This document shows, piece by piece, positions 53,369 to 61,800 of a stretch of 64,000 nt of DNA. Position 1 is the first letter of the stretch. Each line of letters begins with the position of its first letter. The stretch spans positions 186,001 to 250,000 of the forward strand of contig NZ_JAERRF010000009.1 of assembly GCF_016741875.1 (NCBI RefSeq), read 5' to 3'. Source of the stretch: Streptomyces coffeae (GTDB taxonomy: Bacteria > Actinomycetota > Actinomycetes > Streptomycetales > Streptomycetaceae). The notes beneath the pieces were generated by a model that searched no databases, was not told the DNA's origin, and saw only the letters and a list, made by a program, of their open reading frames with translations. Both the position numbers and the translations under genes were made by a program.

Positions 53369-54238
53369 TCAGATCCCGCGAATGCGGTCCACGAACTCGG
53401 CCAGGTCTTCGGCTGACGCATTGCCTCGCGAGGTGGCGAAGTCGTTGACGAGGCGGACCAGCGCTTCGTATGCCTCGGTGTGGTCGTAGGACGTGGCGTC
53501 GATGACGTTCAGGGACCAGCGCCAGTACCCGTTCAACGTGTCCGCCAGTGGCATGCGAAAGGTGGACAGCACGTCTTTGAGATCCGGTACGGTCGCCGCG
53601 AGCCCGTGCCGCTTGATGTAGGCGCCGACGAGCTCGGTGTAGAAGGCGAAATGCCGCGCCTCGTCCCTGGCCAGCCGGTGCAGCAGGTCACGCAGCACCG
53701 GCTCCGTGGCCACCGCTTTGAACCGTTGGTAGAAGAGCTGTGTGGCCTTCTCCTGGACCAGCGTGTAGGTGAAGGCCTGCACCGGGTTCTCGTAGGGCAG
53801 TGCGAACTTCTTGCGGCCCTCCTCGGCCAGCTCCCGCATCAGCGCCTCGGGGCTGCTGATGCCGGCCTCGATCTGGTACCTGGTCAGCACCGAGGCATGC
53901 CGTTCCTCCTCGTTCGCCCAGGAGATCAGGAACCGGAAGTACTCCCGGTTGAAACAGAACTCCTCGATCGCCAGATCCTCGCCGGACACGGGGAAGGCGT
54001 CCAGGAAGTAGGTGAGATACCCGGGGATGTGGTCCTCGATGAAGGTGATGAACCGGACCACCGACCGGTCGGTTTCGGTGAGTTCCTCCGGCCGCAGCGT
54101 CGCCCAGGGCAGCTCGTCGATGGACCACTGCCGCGCCTCGGCACGGCTCACCGCTTTCCGGGTCAGCGCGCCGATTTCCTCGGGGGCGATGAACCGTCCC
54201 GGCCGCTGCGCAGCAGACTCGGGCAGGTTTTCGGTCAC
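53369..54238 (-). CDS. Ferritin-like diiron protein, acyl-ACP desaturase family
   Basis: 289 residues. Four helices carry the diiron ligands: FITFIEDHIPGYL (Glu), WANEEERHASVL (ExxH), YTLVQEKATQLFYQ (Glu) and RLARDEARHFAFY (ExxH). This is the stearoyl-ACP desaturase (FA_desaturase_2) plan, found in Mycobacterium DesA1/2 and in some polyketide clusters. It would act on acyl-ACP, by desaturation or hydroxylation. The ATG overlaps the methyltransferase stop by 4 nt. Its partner diiron protein at 55900 differs strongly in sequence, so the two probably do successive steps. Confidence 0.88.
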   Translation of the reverse strand: MTENLPESAAQRPGRFIAPEEIGALTRKAVSRAEARQWSIDELPWATLRPEELTETDRSVVRFITFIEDHIPGYLTYFLDAFPVSGEDLAIEEFCFNREYFRFLISWANEEERHASVLTRYQIEAGISSPEALMRELAEEGRKKFALPYENPVQAFTYTLVQEKATQLFYQRFKAVATEPVLRDLLHRLARDEARHFAFYTELVGAYIKRHGLAATVPDLKDVLSTFRMPLADTLNGYWRWSLNVIDATSYDHTEAYEALVRLVNDFATSRGNASAEDLAEFVDRIRGI

Positions 54239-55104
54239 GGGACCTCCGTCCGGCCCATCCGCGATTTCACCGCACTCAGCGCGTAGTGCTTGGTGGTGTA
54301 GCCCCAGCCGGCGTTGGCCGTTTGGAGATAGCGGATGAGTGGCTCGCTCATACCCGGTGCCACCAGTTCGACGCGGTCACGCGCGGCCTCGACCCGCCGT
54401 TCCCACTCCTCGATGGTGCGGTGGTAATGCGCGGTGAGGTCGGTGAACGCCGTGAGACTGAACTTGGCTGATTCCACCGCCTCCACCAGCACCGAGAACG
54501 GCACCATGTCGGCGAACCCGAAAATGCCCTCGGTGACGTGTCTGGTACCCGGCCGCCGCGAGAACTCCCCGTAGGCGGCGTGGTCCCGGAAGCAGCTTTC
54601 CGACAGGTACAGCGAACCGCCGCGCCGCAACAGCCCGTACACCTTGCGCAGCACGGCCGTCCGGTTCGGCATGTGGACGATCGAGCCGAGCATGGTGGCC
54701 GCGTCGAACGGTCCGGCCGGCTCGACGTCGGAGAACGAACCGAGCTCCAGCGTGATCAACTCGGCCACGCCCGTCTTCTCCGCCTGCGCCCGGATGTACT
54801 CGGCCTGGGGCAGCGACGGGGTGACTCCGGTGGCGTGGCAGCCGTATTCCTGCGCCATGAACAGGATCAGGCTGCCCCAGCCGCATCCGACGTCGAGCAG
54901 TCGCTCACCGCCGGTGATGCCGAGCTGCCGTGCGACGAAGTGCAGCTTGTCCGTCTGCGCCTGGTCGAGATCGGTGTGCTCATCGGTGAACAGCCCGGAG
55001 CTGTACTTGAGCCGCTGGTCGAGGTAGATGGCGAACAGTTCGGCGGGCAGCTCGTAGTGCTGGTTGGTGGCCTGGACCGCCTCCTGCGGGGGCAGCGCGC
55101 TCAT
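54235..55104 (-). CDS. CFA/CmaA-like SAM-dependent methyltransferase
   Basis: 289 residues. NQHYELPAELFAIYLD and LKYSSGLFTDEHTDLDQAQ match mycolic-acid cyclopropane synthases (CmaA/Mma type), as does the SAM motif LLDVGCGWGSLILFMA near 69-84. The segment that holds the bicarbonate-binding Glu in those enzymes (FEHxG) reads GSIVHMPNR here, without Glu, so cyclopropanation is doubtful and C-methylation or another transfer is more likely. Overlaps at both ends (4 nt) tie it to the ACP and the diiron gene. Substrate is probably the acyl group on the neighbouring ACP. Confidence 0.88.
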   Translation of the reverse strand: MSALPPQEAVQATNQHYELPAELFAIYLDQRLKYSSGLFTDEHTDLDQAQTDKLHFVARQLGITGGERLLDVGCGWGSLILFMAQEYGCHATGVTPSLPQAEYIRAQAEKTGVAELITLELGSFSDVEPAGPFDAATMLGSIVHMPNRTAVLRKVYGLLRRGGSLYLSESCFRDHAAYGEFSRRPGTRHVTEGIFGFADMVPFSVLVEAVESAKFSLTAFTDLTAHYHRTIEEWERRVEAARDRVELVAPGMSEPLIRYLQTANAGWGYTTKHYALSAVKSRMGRTEVP

Positions 55105-55376
55105 GACCCCGCCAGTTCCCCGCTGACGTACTTCTCGATCAGGGTGACCAGGTCGTCGACGGTTATGGCGGCGAAGACGGCCTCGTCGCTTAACTCGATG
55201 TCCCACCGGCGCTCGAGTTTGGCCACCACGCGCACCAGCTTCAGCGAGTCGGCGGCGGGCAGGTTCTTGAGCACGTCGTCGCCATGGATCTCGGCGGCGG
55301 AGATGTTCAGCTCGGTGGCGAGCAACTCGGTGGTGACCGCGGCGATTTCTTCGCGGGTGGCGGACTCGGTGGTCAT
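55101..55376 (-). CDS. Stand-alone acyl carrier protein
   Basis: 91 residues. The phosphopantetheine site is AADSLKLVRVVAKLE with Ser44. The fold follows PP-binding ACPs (EEIAAVTTELLATELNI, DIELSDEAVFAAITVDDL). Free ACPs next to fatty acyl-AMP ligases usually receive the activated acid. Codon 62 (55191-55193) is TTA. Both ends overlap neighbours by 4 nt. Confidence 0.93.
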   Translation of the reverse strand: MTTESATREEIAAVTTELLATELNISAAEIHGDDVLKNLPAADSLKLVRVVAKLERRWDIELSDEAVFAAITVDDLVTLIEKYVSGELAGS

Positions 55377-55903
55377 GATTCTCCTGTTCCGTGGTCGAAG
55401 TAGTGCCGGACACGACCGAAGGCGGTGTCGTCCAGCTTCATCAGTCGTCGTGCCTGCTCGGAGCGGATCGGCTGATAGGTGCCGGTGGCCATGACGTGCA
55501 ACTCGCCGCCGGGGCCGGTGATCTCCGCCTCGGTGAGCAGCACCCCGTTGCCCCGGCCGCTGATCCGCGCGGACGTCAGATACGGCGTTCCCACCACGAG
55601 AGGGAGCAGCATCTTGCTGCGCAGGGTCACGGTGAACGCGAGCATGCCGTGGACCAGCGCGAGGGTGTCGCCCATCACCTCGTCCAACAGCACGTTCACG
55701 ATGCCGCCGTGCACGATCCCCGGGTAGGAGGCGTAGTCCTCCGAGAACGTCGTCTCGGTGGCGTAGTCACCGTTCGGCAGCCGCCGCATGCGCAGCTTGA
55801 GCCCGATCGGATTGCGCGGGGAGCAACCGAAGCAGTTGAAGGAGGGCTCCGAGTTCCAGGGGAATTCGATATCGTCGCCGACGCCCTGCTGAGTGGCGCT
55901 CAT
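55373..55903 (-). CDS. Hotdog-fold thioesterase (PaaI-like)
   Basis: 176 residues. The hotdog helix reads YPGIVHGGIVNVLLDEVMGD with HGG and the catalytic-type Asp/Glu, and MLAFTVTLRSKMLLPLVVGT is the following strand pair. An N-terminal FNCFGCSPRNPIGLKL has a CxxC, common in a DUF4442/PaaI subgroup. Likely roles are release of the modified acid from the ACP, or editing of misloaded ACP. It overlaps the ACP and the diiron gene by 4 nt each. Confidence 0.88.
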   Translation of the reverse strand: MSATQQGVGDDIEFPWNSEPSFNCFGCSPRNPIGLKLRMRRLPNGDYATETTFSEDYASYPGIVHGGIVNVLLDEVMGDTLALVHGMLAFTVTLRSKMLLPLVVGTPYLTSARISGRGNGVLLTEAEITGPGGELHVMATGTYQPIRSEQARRLMKLDDTAFGRVRHYFDHGTGES

Positions 55904-56766
55904 AGGGAGGCCGCTTCCTTCGACGACTCCTCGGCGATCGCCCGTCGCACGTCGGACATCTTGGTGAGCTGGTAGCCGGTGAGCGTGGAGAAGTACTTGA
56001 ACAGCTGCTCACAGCACTTCGCCCATTCTGTGCCGCCTTCGTCCACCTCGGCGAAGTAGGCGAACATCTCGTCGATGGTCTCGTGGTTCTGCAACTCGGG
56101 CAGGTTTCCCTTGAACCGGCTGACCGGATGGCGGTACAGATCGCGTGTGGTGCCCATGTAGATGTACAGGGTTTCCAGTACCGACAGGCATTCCTCCGGC
56201 CGCTCGGCCAGTTGCCGCCCGGTGTAGTGGGCGAACTCACGTGCGTGCCGCGCTTCATCGCCGCTGGCCTTCTTCAGAATCGCGGCGAGCACCGGCTCCT
56301 GCATGCTGCGGGCGACGCATTTGTAGGCGTGTGTGGCCAGTACCTCGCAGATGACGTTGGTGGCCAGGGTGGCCGCCCTGGTCACCCCCGGCGGGTACGC
56401 CTCGCGCATCGAGGCGATCGTGCGGTGGTCGATGCTGTGTCCCGCCAGTTGCAGCCAGGTCTGGAAGGCGAGGTGGTGCTGGATCTCCTGGTAACCCCAG
56501 ATGCACGCGAACTGCGAGAAATCGTAGTCCGTGTCGAACTCGTTGAGCAGGCCGTGGGTGGCGGCGATGACGTTGGACTCGCCCACGATGGCGCCCTTGG
56601 CGAACACGATGTGCTCGGGCAGCACCAGGTCGGCCCGGAATTCACCCCACGGTATGTGGTGCATTTCCCAGGTCGCGTGCTGATACCCGGCGAAGACCTG
56701 GGCGCTGTGCAGCTGATCGTCGTCGAGCAGGGGCACACCGGCAGGCGATGTCGTTCTGACCTTCAC
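55900..56766 (-). CDS. Second ferritin-like diiron protein
   Basis: 288 residues. The ligands fit the ferritin-like pattern: Glu in KGAIVGESNVIAATHG, ExxH in WGYQEIQHHLAFQTWL, Glu in TNVICEVLATHAYKC, ExxH in ASGDEARHAREFAHY. Residues 205-285 form an extra C-terminal helical part. Compared with the protein at 53369 it is quite divergent, and may be closer to N-oxygenase or hydroxylase relatives than to desaturases. First enzyme after the ligase in the overlapping chain. Confidence 0.85.
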   Translation of the reverse strand: MKVRTTSPAGVPLLDDDQLHSAQVFAGYQHATWEMHHIPWGEFRADLVLPEHIVFAKGAIVGESNVIAATHGLLNEFDTDYDFSQFACIWGYQEIQHHLAFQTWLQLAGHSIDHRTIASMREAYPPGVTRAATLATNVICEVLATHAYKCVARSMQEPVLAAILKKASGDEARHAREFAHYTGRQLAERPEECLSVLETLYIYMGTTRDLYRHPVSRFKGNLPELQNHETIDEMFAYFAEVDEGGTEWAKCCEQLFKYFSTLTGYQLTKMSDVRRAIAEESSKEAASL

Positions 56767-58475
56767 ACCCGTTCTCCTCGGTCTGGGCTGTCGATGGCGG
56801 GTAACACCCCGTCGGCGTCATCGGCGGTGACGCGTCGAGCGGCCAGTACGCGTTGCCACTTGCCGCTGGTGGTCCGGGGGATCCAGTGGGGTTTGACCGC
56901 GTAGACCTCCACCGTGGACAGGTCCAGCTCGGCCGCCACCCGCCTGCGGACTTCCTCGCGCACCGAGGCGGCGTCCGCACCGGTCTCCACGATGACGCCG
57001 ATCCGCTCACCGCCCTCGGTGTCGGTGTCGGAGAAGGCGACGCAGCGGCGGCGGTACACGCCCGGCACGGTGCGAGCGACCTCCTCGACGTCGTCGGGGA
57101 AGAAGTTCTGGCCGTGCACCACGATCATCTCTTTGTGTCGACCGGTGACGTACAGCTCGCCGTCGAGAAGGAAGCCGAGGTCGCCGGTGCGCAGCCAGCC
57201 GTTGTCGAGCGCCGCCGCTGTCGCCTCGGGATCGCGGAAGTACCCGGTGGTCACCGGCTCCCCGGAGATCTGAATCTCCCCGAGCGTGCCGTCGGCGGCC
57301 ACCTCCCCGTCCTTGCCGACGATCCGGAGTCCGATGCCGTGCACGGCGCGGCCCACCGCGACGACCGGCTTGGCCGCGGGCGCGGACTCCTCGACCGTGC
57401 GCACGTCACCGGTCCTGGCCAGTTCGTCGCGGTCCACCGCGCGGATCCTCGCGGTGTCGCCAGGGGTGGGGTAACTGATCGACAGGGTGGCCTCGGCCAT
57501 GCCGTACACCGGGTACATCACCGATGGGGCGACGCCGCTGGGCGCCAGTGCCTCGGTGAAGCGCCGGACGGTGGCCGCGCTGACCGGTTCGGCGCCGTTG
57601 AACGCCAGCCGCCAGCTGGACAGGTCCAGTGTGGCCAGGCGTTCCGCGGGTACCTTGTCGAGCAGGTAGTCGTAGGAGAAGTTGGGGCCGGTCATCACGG
57701 TTCCGCCGTGTGCGGCGAAGTGTTCGAGCACCGTGCCCGGCCGGCGGAGGAAGGTGGTCGGGGGGAAGACGTGGACGTCGGCGCCGTTGAGCCAGTGCGA
57801 CATCAGGCCGATCAGGCCCATGTCGTGGAAGGTCGGCACCCACTGGACGAACACGTCATCCGGGCTGAAGGCGCCCGAGACCGCACAGGCTTGCAGACCG
57901 GCCATGGTGGTCCGATGGGGCAGCATCACGCCCTTGGGCAGGCTCGTGCTGCCGGAGGTGAACTGGACGATGGCCAGTGCCTCGGGATCGATGGTGGGCA
58001 GCGTGAGTGCGCTGCCGGTGCCGCCGGACGAAGGCGGGGCCAGCAGGGCCAGATCGGGGTGCACCGCGGCGAGTTCACGGCCGAGGTCGTCGTGGCCAGG
58101 GTCCAGGACGAGGTGGCGCATGCCCGCGACGGCGGCGATGCGCGCGATCCTGCGCGCGGTGCCCCGCACATCACCGAAACCGGCCTGGACCGGCAGCACG
58201 CTGATTGCCGCCCCGGCCCGCCAGAGCCCGAAGACCGTGGTCAGGAACCTGGCGGCGGTGGGCACCAACACGCCCACGATGTCACCGGGTTGCACCCCGG
58301 CGCCTAATAACTCGTGCGCGGCCACCGTTGCAGCGGAGTCGAGTTCCGCCGCGGTGATCTCGTCTCCCGCGGTCGGGAATCGTGCACGGGAATCCGGTGA
58401 TGCCTTCGCCGACCGGGCCAGGCTTTCCCCCAGGGTCTCCCCGTCCAGCAGGGCAGGTCGCATGAGTCGCTGCAC
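56763..58475 (-). CDS. Fatty acyl-AMP ligase (FAAL)
   Basis: 570 residues from the GTG at 58475, chosen for GAAGGG 6 nt upstream; a TTG at 58496 would add seven. The P-loop is QFTSGSTSLPKGVMLPH, and the motif PTFHDMGLIGLMSHWLNGA is diagnostic of FAALs rather than CoA ligases. YGMAEATLSISYPTPG, TGDLGFLLDGELYVTGRHK and the final PRTTSGKWQR complete the family. FAALs activate carboxylic acids as acyl-AMP and load them on an ACP. Codons 56-57 are two consecutive TTA codons (58305-58310). It heads the overlapping operon and diverges from the PKS. Confidence 0.94.
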   Translation of the reverse strand: MQRLMRPALLDGETLGESLARSAKASPDSRARFPTAGDEITAAELDSAATVAAHELLGAGVQPGDIVGVLVPTAARFLTTVFGLWRAGAAISVLPVQAGFGDVRGTARRIARIAAVAGMRHLVLDPGHDDLGRELAAVHPDLALLAPPSSGGTGSALTLPTIDPEALAIVQFTSGSTSLPKGVMLPHRTTMAGLQACAVSGAFSPDDVFVQWVPTFHDMGLIGLMSHWLNGADVHVFPPTTFLRRPGTVLEHFAAHGGTVMTGPNFSYDYLLDKVPAERLATLDLSSWRLAFNGAEPVSAATVRRFTEALAPSGVAPSVMYPVYGMAEATLSISYPTPGDTARIRAVDRDELARTGDVRTVEESAPAAKPVVAVGRAVHGIGLRIVGKDGEVAADGTLGEIQISGEPVTTGYFRDPEATAAALDNGWLRTGDLGFLLDGELYVTGRHKEMIVVHGQNFFPDDVEEVARTVPGVYRRRCVAFSDTDTEGGERIGVIVETGADAASVREEVRRRVAAELDLSTVEVYAVKPHWIPRTTSGKWQRVLAARRVTADDADGVLPAIDSPDRGERV

Positions 58476-58653
58476 TTGATTCCCTTCGGTGGTCAACCCT
58501 TGTCAGGCGGGTAAGGCGACTTCAGGTGCTCAACACTGGACTTGAGCCAGTCAACTCCAAATCCGGAGATCGCACCGTAGCGTGGACATCTCATGTGATT
58601 CAAGGAATCCCCGCCGAAAGCTAGGTGACTCCATAGCTAATCCCCTGTGGGGG

Positions 58654-58684
58654 TTGACGGCGCTTGCCCGGCGCTGAATACGCT
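58654..58684 (+). promoter_or_regulatory. Candidate PKS promoter
   Basis: TTGACG at 58654-58659 and TACGCT at 58679-58684 are 19 bp apart; AATACG at 58677 would give 17 bp. They lie about 120 bp before the PKS start in the 328-bp divergent region. An imperfect inverted repeat, AATCCCC-TGT-GGGGGTT (58639-58655), overlaps the -35 side and could be an operator. Confidence 0.45.
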
Positions 58685-58803
58685 GATCTGCCCAGCTGAC
58701 TCTCCTGGGCAGGTCAGCCTATTCGGCGCCGGTGGCCCAGGGGAATATGTATACAGCCTGCGTTCGGAACGATTCCCGTCGACCATGACAGGACAGGGGT
58801 CAA

Positions 58804-61800
58804 ATGGAGCCCAGCAGCACTGTTCGTCCGGCGGCAGTCGCCGTCATCGGCTTGTCGCGCAGTTCCTCGGCAATTCCGCCGGATGAAGCAGCACTACGGG
58901 CACTGGAAAATTCGGCCATTGTTCCGGAGAGGCTGCGGAACACGGTGGCCGGTGTGTTCGCCACGGCGGAGGCCGGCCTCGTCGCCACCCGACTGGGTGT
59001 TCTCGGGCCTGCCCTGACCCTGGACATCCTGCCCGCCGGAGTGGTGCACGTGGCCTGCCAGAGCATCCACGCCGGTGAGTCCGCGCTCGCGCTCGCGTGG
59101 ATGGCCTCACCCGACGGAAGCAGCGGATTTCTCGTCCTGAAACCGCTTCCGGCCGCGATGGCCGACGGCGACCCGATCCACTGCGTGATCGGCGGCAGCG
59201 CACTGGGCAGGGGGGAGGTCGTACGGCAGGCTTGTGCGCGAGCCGAAGTGGACCGCGACGGCATTCAGTTCCTGTGGCGGCGCGGGTACCACGCGGACGA
59301 GGCCGCGCGGGACGGCCTGTTCGACGGCGCCGAGCCGGGCGGCGAGGACGACGCGGTGACGGCTCTGCTGGACATGCCCGTGCTGCTCAGCCGGAGGCAG
59401 GTTCCGATCGCCGACGCTCCGCTCGACCCGGACCGCCGGTTGACGGCCGTGCTCAGCTCCGCGGACGACGCCGGAACGGCCTGCGCGTTGGTGCTGTCGG
59501 AACCACCGGCGCGCCCGCGGTCGTCAACGGGTGCCGTGCCCCGGACGCTGCCGTTACTGCTGTCGGCCGACAGCGAAGAGACCTTACGCGGCAAGGCGGA
59601 GGGCCTCCGCGTCCACCTGACCGGGCTTGACGGCCCGGACCTGCTGGACGCCGCGCACACCCTGGCGCTCGCACGGCCGCACCTGACGCACCGGGCCGTG
59701 GTCCTCGCCGGTGACCGCGCGGAGTTCACCGACGGGCTCGGTGAACTCGCGGCCGGCGCGGGCGGCGCGGCGAAGGCCGGTACCGGGCGCAAGGTGGCTT
59801 TCCTCTTTCCCGGCGAAGGCGGGCAACGGCCCGGCATGGGACGCGCGTTGTACCCGCTGTTCGACGTGTTCGCCGACGCTCTCGACGAGGTGTGCCACCA
59901 CCTGGACGCGGTGTCCACCTGGTCGGTGCGTGATCTGCTGCTCGGCGACGGGCCCCGCACCGAGGTCGCGCCCGTCGACGAGGCGATGTACACCCAGGAC
60001 GCGCTGTTCGCCCTCCAGGTGGCGCTGTTCCGGCAGTTCGAGGACTGGGGTGTGCGCCCGGACTTCGTGGTCGGGCACTCGGTCGGCGAACTGGCCGCGG
60101 CCACCGTGGCCGGGGTCTACTCCCTGCCCGACGTATGCGCGTTGCTGGCCGAGCGGATCAGGCTGTTCCGGGAGAAGACACCCGTCGGCGGAGCGATGAT
60201 CGCGATGCGTGTGTCCGAGGCCGAGGCGCTGGAGTCGCTGGCCGGGCTCGAGCACCTGGCCGGAATCTCCGCTGTGAACGCCCCCAACTCCGTGGTCGTC
60301 TCCGGGGACCGCGAAACCGTGCTGCGCATCGCCCGGCTGTGGTCGGACCGTGGCCGGAAGGTGAAGCAGCTGCCGGTCGACCGGGCTTTCCACTCCCCCC
60401 ACATGGCCGCGATGGCAACTGACTTCGAGCAGTTCGCCCGTGGCCTGTCGCCCCGACCACCGCGCATTCCGCTCATCCCGGTGCACACATCGCTCGGATC
60501 GGACCCCGGTGTGGTCTGTCTGCCCGAGTACTGGGGCGCGCAGGTGCGCGGCACCGGGCACTTCCTCAACTGTGTGAACAGCCTCGACGCGGCCGGCGTG
60601 GACACGTACGTGGACATCAGCGCGAACGGAGTGCTCGCCGCGCTGACCGAGGAAACACTGCCCGCGTCCGCCGCCGAGAACGCACTCGTCACCACCGCAC
60701 TGCGCGGCGGCGCATCCGATCTGCACGCCATGATCGGCACATTGGGCGAGTTGCACACCCATGGCATCCCGGTGGACTGGCCCACGGTCTTCCGCGGCTG
60801 GGGCGGTGCGCGCACACATCTGCCCACCGAAGTGGTCCGGCCCGCCCGTGCCGTCTCCCGGCCGACGGATCTGCCGCGGTTGATCCGGACCGAGGTCGAG
60901 GCGGCGATCAACGGCGGCTACGGGCCCGACCGGTCGTTCTTCGAACTCGGACTGGACTCCCTGGCGGCCGTGGCACTGGTGAACCGATTACGCAAGCGGA
61001 CCGGGATGAAGATCCCCACTGCCGCGCTGTTCGACCACCCGACCCCGAACCGGCTGGCCGCATACCTGGAGAACCGCGCACCGCAGCCGGTTGCCGTCGT
61101 CCCGCGCCGCAGCGGTTCGGACGAGCCGATCGCCATCGTGGCGATGAGCTGCCGCTTCCCCGGTGGGGTGCGGTCGCCGGAGGACCTGTGGCAGTTGACC
61201 GCCGCGGGGCGTGACGTCATTTCATCGATGCCGGAAGACCGCGGCTGGGACCTGGCCGCCCTGTACGACCCGCAGCGGCAGCGACCGGGTACGAGCTATG
61301 TGCGCAAGGGCGGATTCCTCCACGACGCCGCCGAGTTCGATCCCGCGTTCTTCAACATCGGCGGGCACGAGGCCCTCGAAATGGACCCGCAGCAGCGGCT
61401 CCTGCTCGAACTGTCCTGGGAAGCGTTCGAACGGGCGGGCATCGACCCGGTCGCCCTGCGTGGCAGCGACACCGGCGTCTACGCCGGGTTGACCCACACC
61501 GAGTACGGCACCGGCCCCGGGTACACGGACGCCGCTGAGACCGAGCGACCGCACTTGGCGGTCGGGACCGCGGTCAGCGTGGCCTCCGGCCGGATCTCGT
61601 ACACCTTCGGGTTGCAGGGGCCCACCGTGTCCATCGACACCGCGTGCTCCTCGTCGCTGGTCGGGCTGCACCTCGCCGCCGGCGCGCTGCGCCGTGGCGA
61701 GTGTTCGCTGGCCCTGGCAGGCGCGGTGACCGTGCTGTCCTCACCGCTGGTCTTCGTGGAGTTCAGCCGCCAGGGCGGGCTCGCGCCGGACGCACGGGCG

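Noticed and set aside
58560..58650. Possible PAS-LuxR (PimM-type) operator near GCTAGGTGACTCCATAGC
   Set aside because: The central bases do not fit the known consensus, so only the weaker inverted repeat near the promoter was recorded.
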